DNA of 18,202 bases, taken from contig JAPPPH010000192.1 in assembly GCA_028817635.1 (NCBI GenBank), positions 1 through 18,202 of the forward strand. Direction: 5' to 3'. Position 1 is the first letter of the stretch; every line of letters starts with the position of its first letter. The notes below the pieces were generated by a model. That model was given only the letters and a program-made list of their open reading frames with translations. It made no database searches and was not told the DNA's origin. Position numbers and translations under genes: made by a program. This document shows positions 8,036 to 14,512 of this stretch, piece after piece. Source of the DNA: Verrucomicrobiales bacterium (GTDB lineage Bacteria; Verrucomicrobiota; Verrucomicrobiia; Limisphaerales; UBA1096).

Positions 8036-8060
8036 GCCGCGCTTGGCCAAGCTGCGCGGC
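8036..8060. repeat. Palindrome copy within a GC-rich hairpin between mutS and tRNA-Ser
   Basis: An exact core at 8042-8051 (12-mer GCTTGGCCAAGC at 8041-8052) starts 20 bp after the mutS stop. Flanking bases extend the symmetry: GCCGCGC (8036-8042) pairs perfectly with GCGCGGC (8054-8060), leaving most of the palindrome in the loop. There is no U-tract, so it is not a standard intrinsic terminator; it ends 6 bp before the tRNA. Confidence 0.75.
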
Positions 8061-8066
8061 CCGCTC

Positions 8067-8156
8067 GGAGAGATGGCTGAGTGGTCGAAAGCGCTCCCCT
8101 GCTAAGGGAGTATAGGTTAACGCCTATCGAGGGTTCGAATCCCTCTCTCTCCGCCA
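8067..8156 (+). tRNA. tRNA-Ser (anticodon GCU), CCA encoded
   Basis: A complete class II tRNA. The acceptor arms GGAGAGA (8067-8073) and TCTCTCC (8146-8152) pair fully, followed by discriminator G and an encoded CCA. The D-arm region reads GGCTGAGTGGTCGAAAGC. The anticodon stem CTCCC/GGGAG (8094-8098, 8106-8110) encloses CTGCTAA with anticodon GCT at 8101-8103, reading AGC and AGU. The long variable arm (TATAGG...CCTAT) is typical of serine tRNAs, and the T-arm has the GGTTCGAATCC loop. A CTTCTTTTTT tract follows directly (8157-8166) and may help termination. Confidence 0.97.
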
Positions 8157-8208
8157 CTTCTTTTTTCGGTTCCCAGTTCAGCTTCCCCGGTTCCCGGTTT
8201 TCCCCTCC

Positions 8209-8230
8209 AGCCAAGCGCTTGGCCAAGCGC
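8209..8230. repeat. Palindrome copy with a decayed second unit, after tRNA-Ser
   Basis: An exact 14-mer CGCTTGGCCAAGCG (8216-8229) is preceded by CAGCCAAG, which looks like the right half of a decayed neighbouring unit in the same 12-bp register. It lies 19 bp left of the outer arm of the large nested palindrome at 8249-8353. Confidence 0.85.
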
Positions 8231-8248
8231 GTTGAGCTAAGAATGGGC

Positions 8249-8353
8249 GGGGAGCGCACGCGACTCGCGTGCGGTTTTTGGCGGCTCGCCAAAAACGAGA
8301 AACCAACGCCCGGCGAGCCGCCGGTCGTCACACGCGGGCCGCGTGTGCTCCCC
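8249..8353. repeat. 105-bp nested palindromic element
   Basis: The outer arms (8249-8262 and 8340-8353) are complementary over 14 positions with one G-T wobble (GGGGAGCGCACGCG against CGCGTGTGCTCCCC). Inner arms GGCGGCTCGCC (8280-8290) and GGCGAGCCGCC (8312-8322) are perfectly complementary. The same DNA can instead fold into four local hairpins, each with a 3-nt loop: 8255-8273, 8274-8296 (10-bp stem), 8310-8324 and 8329-8347. It has no coding potential that I would support. It could be a REP/BIME-like or MITE-like element, or a structured RNA. It fills most of the gene-free stretch between tRNA-Ser and the next gene. Confidence 0.85.
8255..8279 (+). terminator. Terminator-like hairpin downstream of tRNA-Ser
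   Basis: A perfect 8-bp stem CGCACGCG (8255-8262) with CGCGTGCG (8266-8273), loop ACT, followed by GTTTTT (8274-8279). It could end transcription from tRNA-Ser, about 100 nt downstream. The T-run is also one arm of the next hairpin in the nested palindrome, so this role is only possible. Confidence 0.4.
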
Positions 8354-8362
8354 TTGGCCAAG
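8353..8362. repeat. Palindrome copy abutting the right arm of the nested palindrome
   Basis: Exact CTTGGCCAAG followed by CG, sharing base 8353 with the last C of the outer arm. With the copy at 8209-8230 it brackets the 105-bp element. Confidence 0.85.
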
Positions 8363-8423
8363 CGTTGTTTTCGCTTTGCGTGGAGGTGTTCTTCAGGCAG
8401 CTTTTCCGGGCACCTTTCTTGAT

Positions 8424-11400
8424 ATGCACCTGTTTGGGTTCCGCAATTCTTTGCCGGGGTTGATTTTGGCCGTACTCGGGTCAACCGCCGGTTTTTCCGC
8501 TGCCGCCGTGGAGTTTGACCGCGACGTGGCACCGATCCTCGTCGGACACTGCCTCGAGTGTCACAACGGCTCCGACCTAAAGGGCGAGCTAAATCTGGCC
8601 CAACTGGCTACTGCAACCAAGGGCGGCAAACACGGCCCGGCGGTGGTGGCCGGGAATCCGGGCGAGAGTCTGCTTTGGGAAAAGGTGTCCGGCGACGACA
8701 TGCCGCCGGATCAGCCGCTTGGCCAAGCGGAGAAAAAGGTGCTGCACGACTGGATCGCAGCCGGGGCCAAGTGGGGCTCGACGGATACCCTCGACCCGTT
8801 TCAGTTCACCACGACCAAGCGCGGCGGGTACGACTGGTGGTCGCTCCAGCCGGTGAAGCGCCCCGACCAACCGGCGGTCTCGCAGCCGGATTGGGTCGCC
8901 AACCCGATCGATGCGTTCATCCTCGACCGGCTGGATTCCGAAAAGCTCAGTCCAAGCGCCCCGGCGGATCCGCGGGCGTTGATCCGCCGACTTTATTTTG
9001 ACCTGACCGGCCTGCCTCCCTCGGCGGAGCAGGTCGCGGCGTTCGTGGCCAACCCGACTGATGCCGCCTACCGGCGCGTGGTCGACAACCTCCTCAGCTC
9101 GCCGCACTACGGCGAACGCTGGGGCCGCCACTGGCTGGACCTCGCCCGGTTCGGCGAGAGCGACGGTTTCGAGCGGAACAACGTCCGCAACAACCTCTGG
9201 CCGTATCGCGACTGGGTGATTCGCGCGCTGAACGACGACATGCCGTACGACGAGTTTGTGCGGATGCAGGTCGCCGGCGACGTGCTTAAGCCGGGTGACC
9301 CGGCCGGGCAAAAGGCGGTCGGTTTCCTCGTCGCCGGGCTGCACAACACGGTCGTGGGTGGAAGCGAGTTCATGAAGAAAACCGCGCGGCAGGACGAGCT
9401 TGAGGAGATCATCGGCACGGTCGGGCAGACGTTCGTCGGGCTCACGGTCAACTGCGCGCGCTGTCACAATCACAAATTCGATCCCATCCAACAAAAGGAA
9501 TATTATCAGATGACCTCGGCAATCGCTGGGGTGTTTCACGGGGAGCGCAACGTCTCCGACCCTGAGCTGGCTCGGCAACGTGAGGTGCTGCGCAAACAGG
9601 TTGCCTCTCTGGGCGAAGAGCTTGCCGGGATCGAGAATCGCGGTCGCGAAGCCGCCTTGGCCAAGCGCAAGGAGGCCGGCCCGTCAGACAAACCGGAGCC
9701 GCCGAAGCCTCTGGCTCGGTGGGAGTTCGATACCGGCCTCGAGGACAGTCTCGGCTCGCTTCACGGCGTGGCCAAGGGCGATGCCCGGATCGAGGGCGGT
9801 GCACTGGTCGTCGATGGCAGCGACGCATGGGTCGAGACGGCTCCGCTCGCGGCTCCGTTGAAGGCGAAGACACTCGAGGCGTGGGTGCAGCTGGGCACGC
9901 TCGATCAAAAGGGCGGCGGCGTGATCGGCGTGCAGAGCAACGACGGTAAGTTTTTTGATTCCATCGTGTTCGCCGAACGCGAGGCCCGGCGCTGGATGCC
10001 CGGAAGCAACGGCCTTGTCCGAACCAAGTCCTTCGGCTCACCGGAGGAAAACGAGGCACACCAGCAACCGGTGCACGTCGCTATTGTCTACCACGAGGAC
10101 GGCACGATCACCGGCTATCGCAACGGCCTGCCACACGGCAAACCGTACAAGACCGGGCGGCACGATTTTTCCGCCGGCAGCTCGCAGGTGATCTTCGGCA
10201 TGCGCCACCGCGGCGGCGGGAACAACTTCCTGAACGGCAAAATTCACCGCGCCCAGCTTTATGACCGCGCGCTTGGGCCGGACGCGATCGCCGCCTCGGC
10301 CGGGGTGGAATCGACGTTCGTCAGCGAAGCGGAACTGGCTGCCGCGCTGGGTACGGAAGAACAGGCCCGGCGCAGGGCGCTCAAGGATCAGTTGACCGAC
10401 CTGACCGGCCGCGAGCGGGCGCTGGGCAACGGCTCGTCGATGAAGGTTTACACCGTGGCCGCCCGCGGCAACCCCGGCACGGTGCGACTGCTGAAACGCG
10501 GCAATGCGATGAATGAGGGCGAAGTCGTCCGGCCCGGCGCGGTCGCGGCGCTGCGGATGTTGAAGAGCGACTTTGGCATCAAGCAGGACGCATCCGACAA
10601 CGACCGGCGCAGGCAGTTGGCGCAATGGCTGACACACCCGGATAACCCGCTGTTTTCCCGCGTGCTGGTCAACCGGCTTTGGCATCATCATTTCGGCACC
10701 GGCATCGTCGAGACACCGAACGACTTTGGCTTCAACGGCGGCCGCCCCAGCCACCCGGAGCTGCTCGACTGGCTGGCAGCGGAGTTCACTGACAACGGAC
10801 TCCGGCTCAAGGCGATGCATCGGCTGATGGTCACCTCGAACGCTTACCGGCAATCCGCCGCGCCCCGGGAGGACGGGCTCGCGGTCGACGCCGACAACCG
10901 GCTGTTGTGGCGCAAGTCTCCGGTGCGGCTCGATGCCGAGTCGTTGCGCGACGCCGTGCTCGCCGTCTCCGGCAAGCTCAACCCGAAGATGGGCGGCCCC
11001 GGTTTTCGCGATGTCTCCATCACGCCCAACAACGGCACCACTTATTACGAGCCGATCTATCCGCAGGGCGACGAGTTCAACCGGCGCACTGTCTACCGGT
11101 TCAGTCCGCGGGGCGGGCGCAGCGCGATCCTCGACACGTTCGACTGCCCGGACCCCTCCACGACAGCACCGCGCCGCGCCGTGACCACCACCCCGCTGCA
11201 GGCGCTCGCGCTGCTCAACAACCACTTCATCCTGAGCAAGGCCGGCGCAATGGCAGACCGCGTGGCATCCGATGCCAAGGGCAACCTCGACGCGCAGGTG
11301 ACGCAGGTGTTTCGAGACGCCTTCCAGCGCGAACCGGACGCCGACGAGCTGCGCTTGGCCAAGCGCTTGGCCAAGGAGTACGGCCTCACCACGCTTTGCC

Positions 11401-11441
11401 GGTCTCTGTTTAACAGCAATGAATTTGTCATCCTCAACTGA
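8424..11441 (+). CDS. Exported PSCyt1-DUF1549-LamG-DUF1553 protein
   Basis: A large secreted protein of a family expanded in Planctomycetota and Verrucomicrobiota; its biochemical role is unproven, and links to polysaccharide breakdown are by association. ATG 8424 (1005 residues) is preferred over 8343 because it starts at a Sec signal peptide (LILAVLGSTAGFSAAA). Domains: a c-type cytochrome (about 29-115) with haem motif CLECH (Cys43, Cys46, His47) and MPP with Met93 as possible sixth ligand; DUF1549 (about 170-380, NPIDAFILDRL, LTGLPPS) with a second CxxCH, CARCHNHKFDP (344-348); a short Lys/Pro linker; a LamG-like lectin fold (about 430-625, ARWEFDTGLEDS); and DUF1553 (about 725-990). Three places carry the dispersed palindrome: beside MPP, in the linker, and as a dimer near the end (LRLAKRLAKEYGL). 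It is nearly fused with the following DUF1501 gene. Confidence 0.9.
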   Translation: MHLFGFRNSLPGLILAVLGSTAGFSAAAVEFDRDVAPILVGHCLECHNGSDLKGELNLAQLATATKGGKHGPAVVAGNPGESLLWEKVSGDDMPPDQPLGQAEKKVLHDWIAAGAKWGSTDTLDPFQFTTTKRGGYDWWSLQPVKRPDQPAVSQPDWVANPIDAFILDRLDSEKLSPSAPADPRALIRRLYFDLTGLPPSAEQVAAFVANPTDAAYRRVVDNLLSSPHYGERWGRHWLDLARFGESDGFERNNVRNNLWPYRDWVIRALNDDMPYDEFVRMQVAGDVLKPGDPAGQKAVGFLVAGLHNTVVGGSEFMKKTARQDELEEIIGTVGQTFVGLTVNCARCHNHKFDPIQQKEYYQMTSAIAGVFHGERNVSDPELARQREVLRKQVASLGEELAGIENRGREAALAKRKEAGPSDKPEPPKPLARWEFDTGLEDSLGSLHGVAKGDARIEGGALVVDGSDAWVETAPLAAPLKAKTLEAWVQLGTLDQKGGGVIGVQSNDGKFFDSIVFAEREARRWMPGSNGLVRTKSFGSPEENEAHQQPVHVAIVYHEDGTITGYRNGLPHGKPYKTGRHDFSAGSSQVIFGMRHRGGGNNFLNGKIHRAQLYDRALGPDAIAASAGVESTFVSEAELAAALGTEEQARRRALKDQLTDLTGRERALGNGSSMKVYTVAARGNPGTVRLLKRGNAMNEGEVVRPGAVAALRMLKSDFGIKQDASDNDRRRQLAQWLTHPDNPLFSRVLVNRLWHHHFGTGIVETPNDFGFNGGRPSHPELLDWLAAEFTDNGLRLKAMHRLMVTSNAYRQSAAPREDGLAVDADNRLLWRKSPVRLDAESLRDAVLAVSGKLNPKMGGPGFRDVSITPNNGTTYYEPIYPQGDEFNRRTVYRFSPRGGRSAILDTFDCPDPSTTAPRRAVTTTPLQALALLNNHFILSKAGAMADRVASDAKGNLDAQVTQVFRDAFQREPDADELRLAKRLAKEYGLTTLCRSLFNSNEFVILN
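8716..8729. repeat. Palindrome copy in the cytochrome domain of the DUF1549/DUF1553 gene
   Basis: An exact 14-mer CGCTTGGCCAAGCG read in the LGQA frame as PLGQAEKK. It lies a few residues after the MPP motif, in the turn before the last helix of the cytochrome domain (KVLHDWIAAGA). Confidence 0.85.
9656..9665. repeat. Palindrome copy in the DUF1549-LamG linker
   Basis: An exact core flanked CCTTGGCCAAGCGC, read in the RLAK frame as ALAKRKE. It falls in the charged, Pro-rich linker between two domains (about residue 411). Confidence 0.75.
11351..11375. repeat. Tandem palindrome dimer near the end of the DUF1553 domain
   Basis: Cores at 11354-11363 and 11366-11375, in the usual 12-bp period, read in the RLAK frame as RLAKRLAK. 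They lie between the REPDADE helix and the conserved tail (LCRSLFNSNEFVILN), 67 bp before the stop. Confidence 0.9.
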
Positions 11442-11442
11442 T

Positions 11443-12879
11443 ATGAACGACTTGGGCATACTGAATCGACGGGAGTTTTTCAACTGGGGCATCCGGGGCA
11501 TCGGTGCCACGGCGTTCGCGAGCCTGCTGGCGCGTGATACCACCGCCCGGGCGGCGGCGCTTGGGCAGGCGACGTTCCCGAACTTCGCGCCCCGGGCCAA
11601 GCGGGCGATCCACATCAGCCTCGTCGGCGGCATGAGTCACATCGACTCGTACGACTACAAGCCCGGGCTGGACAAAGCCCACGGCAAGCCGCTTGGCTCC
11701 AGCGAAAAGCCGGACATTTTCTTCGGGCAGGTCGGCCTGTTGCGACGCAGCGACTTTGCGTTCAAGCAACGCGGCCAGAGCGGTCTCTGGCTGTCGGACA
11801 TGTTTCCGAACATCGCCGAGATGGCGGACGAGATGACCGTCATCCGCTCGATGACCACCGACTCGGCCAACCACACGCCGGCGTTGTTCTTCGCCAACAG
11901 CGGCTTTGAGTTCAACGGCTTCCCGTCGGTCGGCAGTTGGGTGTCGTACGGCCTCGGATGCGAAACCGAGTCGTTGCCGGCGTTTGTCGTGTTGAGCGAC
12001 GGACGCGGCGGCCCCAACGGCGGAGCGTCCAACTGGACCAGCGGCTTCCTGCCGTCACAACACCAGGGCGTCGAGCTGCGCAGCGGCAAGACCCCGGTGC
12101 GAGACCTCTTCCCGGCCATCGAGCAGCCGAAGGGATCGGATGCCGCCGCACGGGATTTTTTGCATCAACTCAACGCGCGCCACGCCGACCGCAGCGGAGC
12201 CGACGCGATGCTGAGCGCCCGCATGCGCAGCTACGAACTGGCAGCCCGCATGCAATTGTCCGTGCCGGAGGTGAGCGACATCAACGGAGAACCGGAACAC
12301 ATCCGCAACATGTACGGCCTCGGCGAAGGCCATACCGGAGACGCCGGGCGGCGATGCCTGCTGGCGCGGCGACTGCTCGAACGCGGTGTGCGGTTCGTGC
12401 AGATTTATTCCGGCGGCCCGATCGGCGGCTCGCCGCGCGCGAGCTGGGACGCCCACGAAAATGTGAAGGACAATCACTCCACCGAGGCCGGCCGGATCGA
12501 CAAGCCGATCGCCGGCCTGCTGCGCGATCTCAAACAGCGCGGGATGCTGGATGACACGCTCGTTTTGTTCACCACTGAGTTTGGCCGGACGCCGTTCGCG
12601 CAGTCCGGCTCAGACAAGGTCGGCCCCGGGCGCGACCACAACAAATACGGCTTCTCCTGCTGGCTCGCGGGCGGTGGGGTGAAGGCCGGGTTTAGCTACG
12701 GGCAAACCGACGAGATCGGCTGGAAGACAGTCGAGAACCCGGTGCACTGGCACGACTTCCACGCCACCGTACTGCATCTGATGGGCGTCGATCACAAAAA
12801 GCTGACCTTCTACCACAACGGCATCGAGCGCCGCCTGACAAACGTCCACGGCCACGTCGCCAAAGGCATCTTCGCCTAG
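11443..12879 (+). CDS. Tat-exported DUF1501 protein (alkaline-phosphatase/sulfatase-like fold)
   Basis: A 478-residue DUF1501 protein, regularly the partner of DUF1549/DUF1553 proteins in PVC bacteria; the fold relates to the alkaline phosphatase/sulfatase superfamily, but no substrate is established. A twin-arginine signal is clear: NRREFFNWG, hydrophobic GIGATAFASLLA, then ARAAA. The family start HISLVGGMSHIDSYDYKP follows, then MTTDSANHTPALFF, SWVSYGLG, the TEFGRTPFAQ motif and HDFHATVLHLMG, His/Asp-rich segments of the sort that line the metal site in the superfamily. ATG 11443 lies one base after the upstream stop; ATG 11419 would add eight residues and overlap by 23 nt. Either way the two genes are almost surely co-transcribed. 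A two-mismatch palindrome relative (11558-11571, read as ALGQA) sits just after the Tat peptide. Confidence 0.9.
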   Translation: MNDLGILNRREFFNWGIRGIGATAFASLLARDTTARAAALGQATFPNFAPRAKRAIHISLVGGMSHIDSYDYKPGLDKAHGKPLGSSEKPDIFFGQVGLLRRSDFAFKQRGQSGLWLSDMFPNIAEMADEMTVIRSMTTDSANHTPALFFANSGFEFNGFPSVGSWVSYGLGCETESLPAFVVLSDGRGGPNGGASNWTSGFLPSQHQGVELRSGKTPVRDLFPAIEQPKGSDAAARDFLHQLNARHADRSGADAMLSARMRSYELAARMQLSVPEVSDINGEPEHIRNMYGLGEGHTGDAGRRCLLARRLLERGVRFVQIYSGGPIGGSPRASWDAHENVKDNHSTEAGRIDKPIAGLLRDLKQRGMLDDTLVLFTTEFGRTPFAQSGSDKVGPGRDHNKYGFSCWLAGGGVKAGFSYGQTDEIGWKTVENPVHWHDFHATVLHLMGVDHKKLTFYHNGIERRLTNVHGHVAKGIFA

Positions 12880-12884
12880 CACAA

Positions 12885-12897
12885 CGCTTGGCCAAGC
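12885..12897. repeat. Palindrome copy just after the DUF1501 stop
   Basis: CGCTTGGCCAAGC starts 6 bp after the TAG. It is the only copy in the 140-bp gap before glgC (12880-13019). The rest of that gap shows no promoter or terminator that I can support. Confidence 0.85.
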
Positions 12898-13019
12898 AGA
12901 GCCGGGGATGGCTGTACGGGTGTCGCTGGTATGCGGCGGACTCGCAGGCTCGTCCCTCCATTCTTGCGCTTGGGGTTGAACGGGCGTACAACCGTGGAAG
13001 TCCAAGTAATCGAAGAACA

Positions 13020-14324
13020 ATGTCTGATGTATTGACCAGAGCGGGGAAGGCGCGGGTGTTGGCCGTGGTCATGGGGGGCGGTCAGGGAACGCGGCTGTTC
13101 CCGCTGACGCTGGAGCGCTCGAAGCCGGCGGTGCCGCTGGCCGGCAAGTATCGGCTGGTGGATATCCCGATCTCCAACTGCATCAATTCGCGGTTAAATC
13201 AGGTGTACCTGCTCACGCAGTTCAACTCGGCCTCGCTGCACCGGCATATTTCGCACTCGTACAAGTTCGATCATTTCTCGCGGGGATTCGTGGAGATTCT
13301 TGCGGCGGAACAGACACCGACGAGCGACTCGTGGTATCAGGGCACGGCGGATGCGGTGCGCAAAAATCTGAATCATCTGCTGACAAATAATTTTGAGTAT
13401 CTACTTATCCTGAGCGGGGACCAACTTTACCGGATGGATTTTCGGGAGATCATCGCGGCGCACATCGAGAAGGAGGCTGAGCTGACGGTGGCGACAATCC
13501 CGGTGGATCGCGAACGGGCGACCGGGTTCGGCATCATGCACAATGACGAGGACGGTAGGATTCAAAAATTCGTGGAGAAGCCGGACACGCCGGAACTCCT
13601 GGACTCGCTGCGGCTGGCCGAGGGGCAGGTGGCGGAGCAGGGGCTCGAGGCGGGGGGCGACCACTATCTGGCGTCGATGGGCATCTATGTTTTTAACCGC
13701 GCCACGCTGGTGGAACTGCTGGACAATGAGATGACGGATTTCGGCAAACACATCATCCCGCGCGCGATCGATTCGCACCGCGTGTACTCGCACGTGTATC
13801 AGGGCTACTGGGAGGACATCGGGACGATCCGCTCGTTTTTCGAGGCGAACCTCGACATGGTGAACACGGTGCCGCGGTTCGATTTTTTCCAGATGGAGAC
13901 GCCGATCTACACGCGGCCGCGTTTCATGCCGGCGTCGAAGATCAACGGCGCGGCGATCGATCAGGCGGTGATCTCGGACGGCTGCATCATCGACCGCTCG
14001 CGGATCAGCCAAAGCCTGATCGGGGTGCGCTGCCTGATGGCGCCCGGCTGCCGGGTGCACCGCTCGGTGCTGATGGGGGCGGATTTTTACGAGACGGAGG
14101 CGTCCAAACGGGAGAGCGCCGCGAAGGGAATTCCAACGATGGGAGTGGGGGAGAACACGCGGATTGAGTCAGCCATCATCGACAAGAATGCCCGGATCGG
14201 GGCCAACTGCGTGATTTCGCCGGAGGGCAAACCGGAGCATTTTGACGGGGAAAACTACTTCATCCGGGAAGGAATCGCGATTGTCCCGAAAGGGGCGGTG
14301 ATCCCGGACGGCACGATGGTTTAG
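13020..14324 (+). CDS. glgC: Glucose-1-phosphate adenylyltransferase (ADP-glucose pyrophosphorylase)
   Basis: GlgC makes ADP-glucose from glucose-1-phosphate and ATP, the committed and allosterically controlled step of bacterial glycogen synthesis, in the cytoplasm. The 434-residue product opens with the nucleotide-binding loop MGGGQGTRLFPLTLERSKPAVP (residues 18-39), followed by YRLVDIPISNCINS, WYQGTADAVRKN (105-116), SGDQLYRMD (132-140), KFVEKP, ASMGIYVF and GYWEDIGTIRSFFEANL. The C-terminal third is the left-handed beta-helix regulatory domain and ends in VPKGAVIPDGTMV, which is closer to cyanobacterial and plant enzymes than to E. coli GlgC. The frame is open upstream to 12888, but conserved sequence starts only after ATG 13020 (MSDVLTRAGKARVLAVVMGG). 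No other glycogen gene is in the window. Confidence 0.94.
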   Translation: MSDVLTRAGKARVLAVVMGGGQGTRLFPLTLERSKPAVPLAGKYRLVDIPISNCINSRLNQVYLLTQFNSASLHRHISHSYKFDHFSRGFVEILAAEQTPTSDSWYQGTADAVRKNLNHLLTNNFEYLLILSGDQLYRMDFREIIAAHIEKEAELTVATIPVDRERATGFGIMHNDEDGRIQKFVEKPDTPELLDSLRLAEGQVAEQGLEAGGDHYLASMGIYVFNRATLVELLDNEMTDFGKHIIPRAIDSHRVYSHVYQGYWEDIGTIRSFFEANLDMVNTVPRFDFFQMETPIYTRPRFMPASKINGAAIDQAVISDGCIIDRSRISQSLIGVRCLMAPGCRVHRSVLMGADFYETEASKRESAAKGIPTMGVGENTRIESAIIDKNARIGANCVISPEGKPEHFDGENYFIREGIAIVPKGAVIPDGTMV

Positions 14325-14341
14325 GGGAAAACGACAAACCA

Positions 14342-14357
14342 AGCGCTTGGCCAAGCG
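14342..14357. repeat. Palindrome copy after the glgC stop
   Basis: An exact 14-mer (14344-14357) with an additional partial left unit (CCAAG at 14339-14343) in the 12-bp register, 15-20 bp after the glgC TAG. Confidence 0.85.
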
Positions 14358-14417
14358 GGAGAGGCGAACGCCAAAAATGATACGTGTAAGTATTATTTTG
14401 TTGCATGGGCTTTTTGG

Positions 14418-14457
14418 ACGGCTACGCTTCTGGGCCGTTTCGCCATCGGCCTTTTTT
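14418..14457 (+). terminator. Terminator-like hairpin in the glgC-PQQ gap
   Basis: GGCCG (14433-14437) pairs with CGGCC (14447-14451) around a 9-nt loop, followed by six T (14452-14457), a plausible intrinsic terminator about 110 nt after glgC. An alternative stem, ACGGC (14418-14422) with GCCGT (14434-14438), would use part of the first arm and exclude the terminator. The two states resemble an attenuator, but the stems are short (5 bp). The rest of this gap (14325-14512) is AT-rich around TATTAT at 14391, a possible -10 without a recognisable -35. Confidence 0.45.
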
Positions 14458-14480
14458 GGGTCGATCTGCGCGCCCCTTGC

Positions 14481-14491
14481 GCTTGGCCAAA
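14481..14491. repeat. One-mismatch palindrome copy before the first PQQ-propeller gene
   Basis: GCTTGGCCAAA: the last base of the core is A instead of G. It is the second copy in this gap and lies 21 bp before the ATG. Confidence 0.6.
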
Positions 14492-14495
14492 CGGA

Positions 14496-14510
14496 ACTGA
14501 ACTCAATTTA
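14496..14510 (+). promoter_or_regulatory. AT-rich translation leader ACTGAACTCAATTTA
   Basis: This replaces a Shine-Dalgarno: the 15-mer ends 2 nt before the ATG at 14513 and matches 13 of 15 bases of the leader of the next gene (16826-16840). Such a shared, SD-less leader may be a ribosome-loading or promoter-proximal signal, or a relic of gene duplication. Confidence 0.4.
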
Positions 14511-14512
14511 AC

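Noticed and set aside
8067..8156. tRNA-Ser as attachment site of an integrated element
   Set aside because: No integrase, no direct repeat of the tRNA 3' end seen elsewhere in the window, and flanking genes are housekeeping or typical for the group.
8157..8210. Short direct repeats of GGTTCCC in the T/C-rich stretch after tRNA-Ser
   Set aside because: The copies are short, imperfect and unspaced; not enough to call a CRISPR or iteron array.
8081..8422. Plus-strand open frame of 113 codons starting inside tRNA-Ser
   Set aside because: It begins inside the tRNA and passes through the nested palindrome; the stretches PPAKRLAKR and PLAKR are just the repeat being read.
8343..8423. Upstream start for the DUF1549/DUF1553 gene
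   Set aside because: The added residues put unrelated sequence before a good signal peptide starting at 8424.
10038..11633. Open frame of 531 codons antisense to the DUF1553 and DUF1501 genes
   Set aside because: It covers two strongly supported genes on the other strand and has shadow-type composition; length alone is not evidence at this GC content.
12888..13019. 44-residue N-terminal extension of GlgC
   Set aside because: Conserved GlgC sequence begins after ATG 13020, and the extension would start with TTG inside the palindrome copy.
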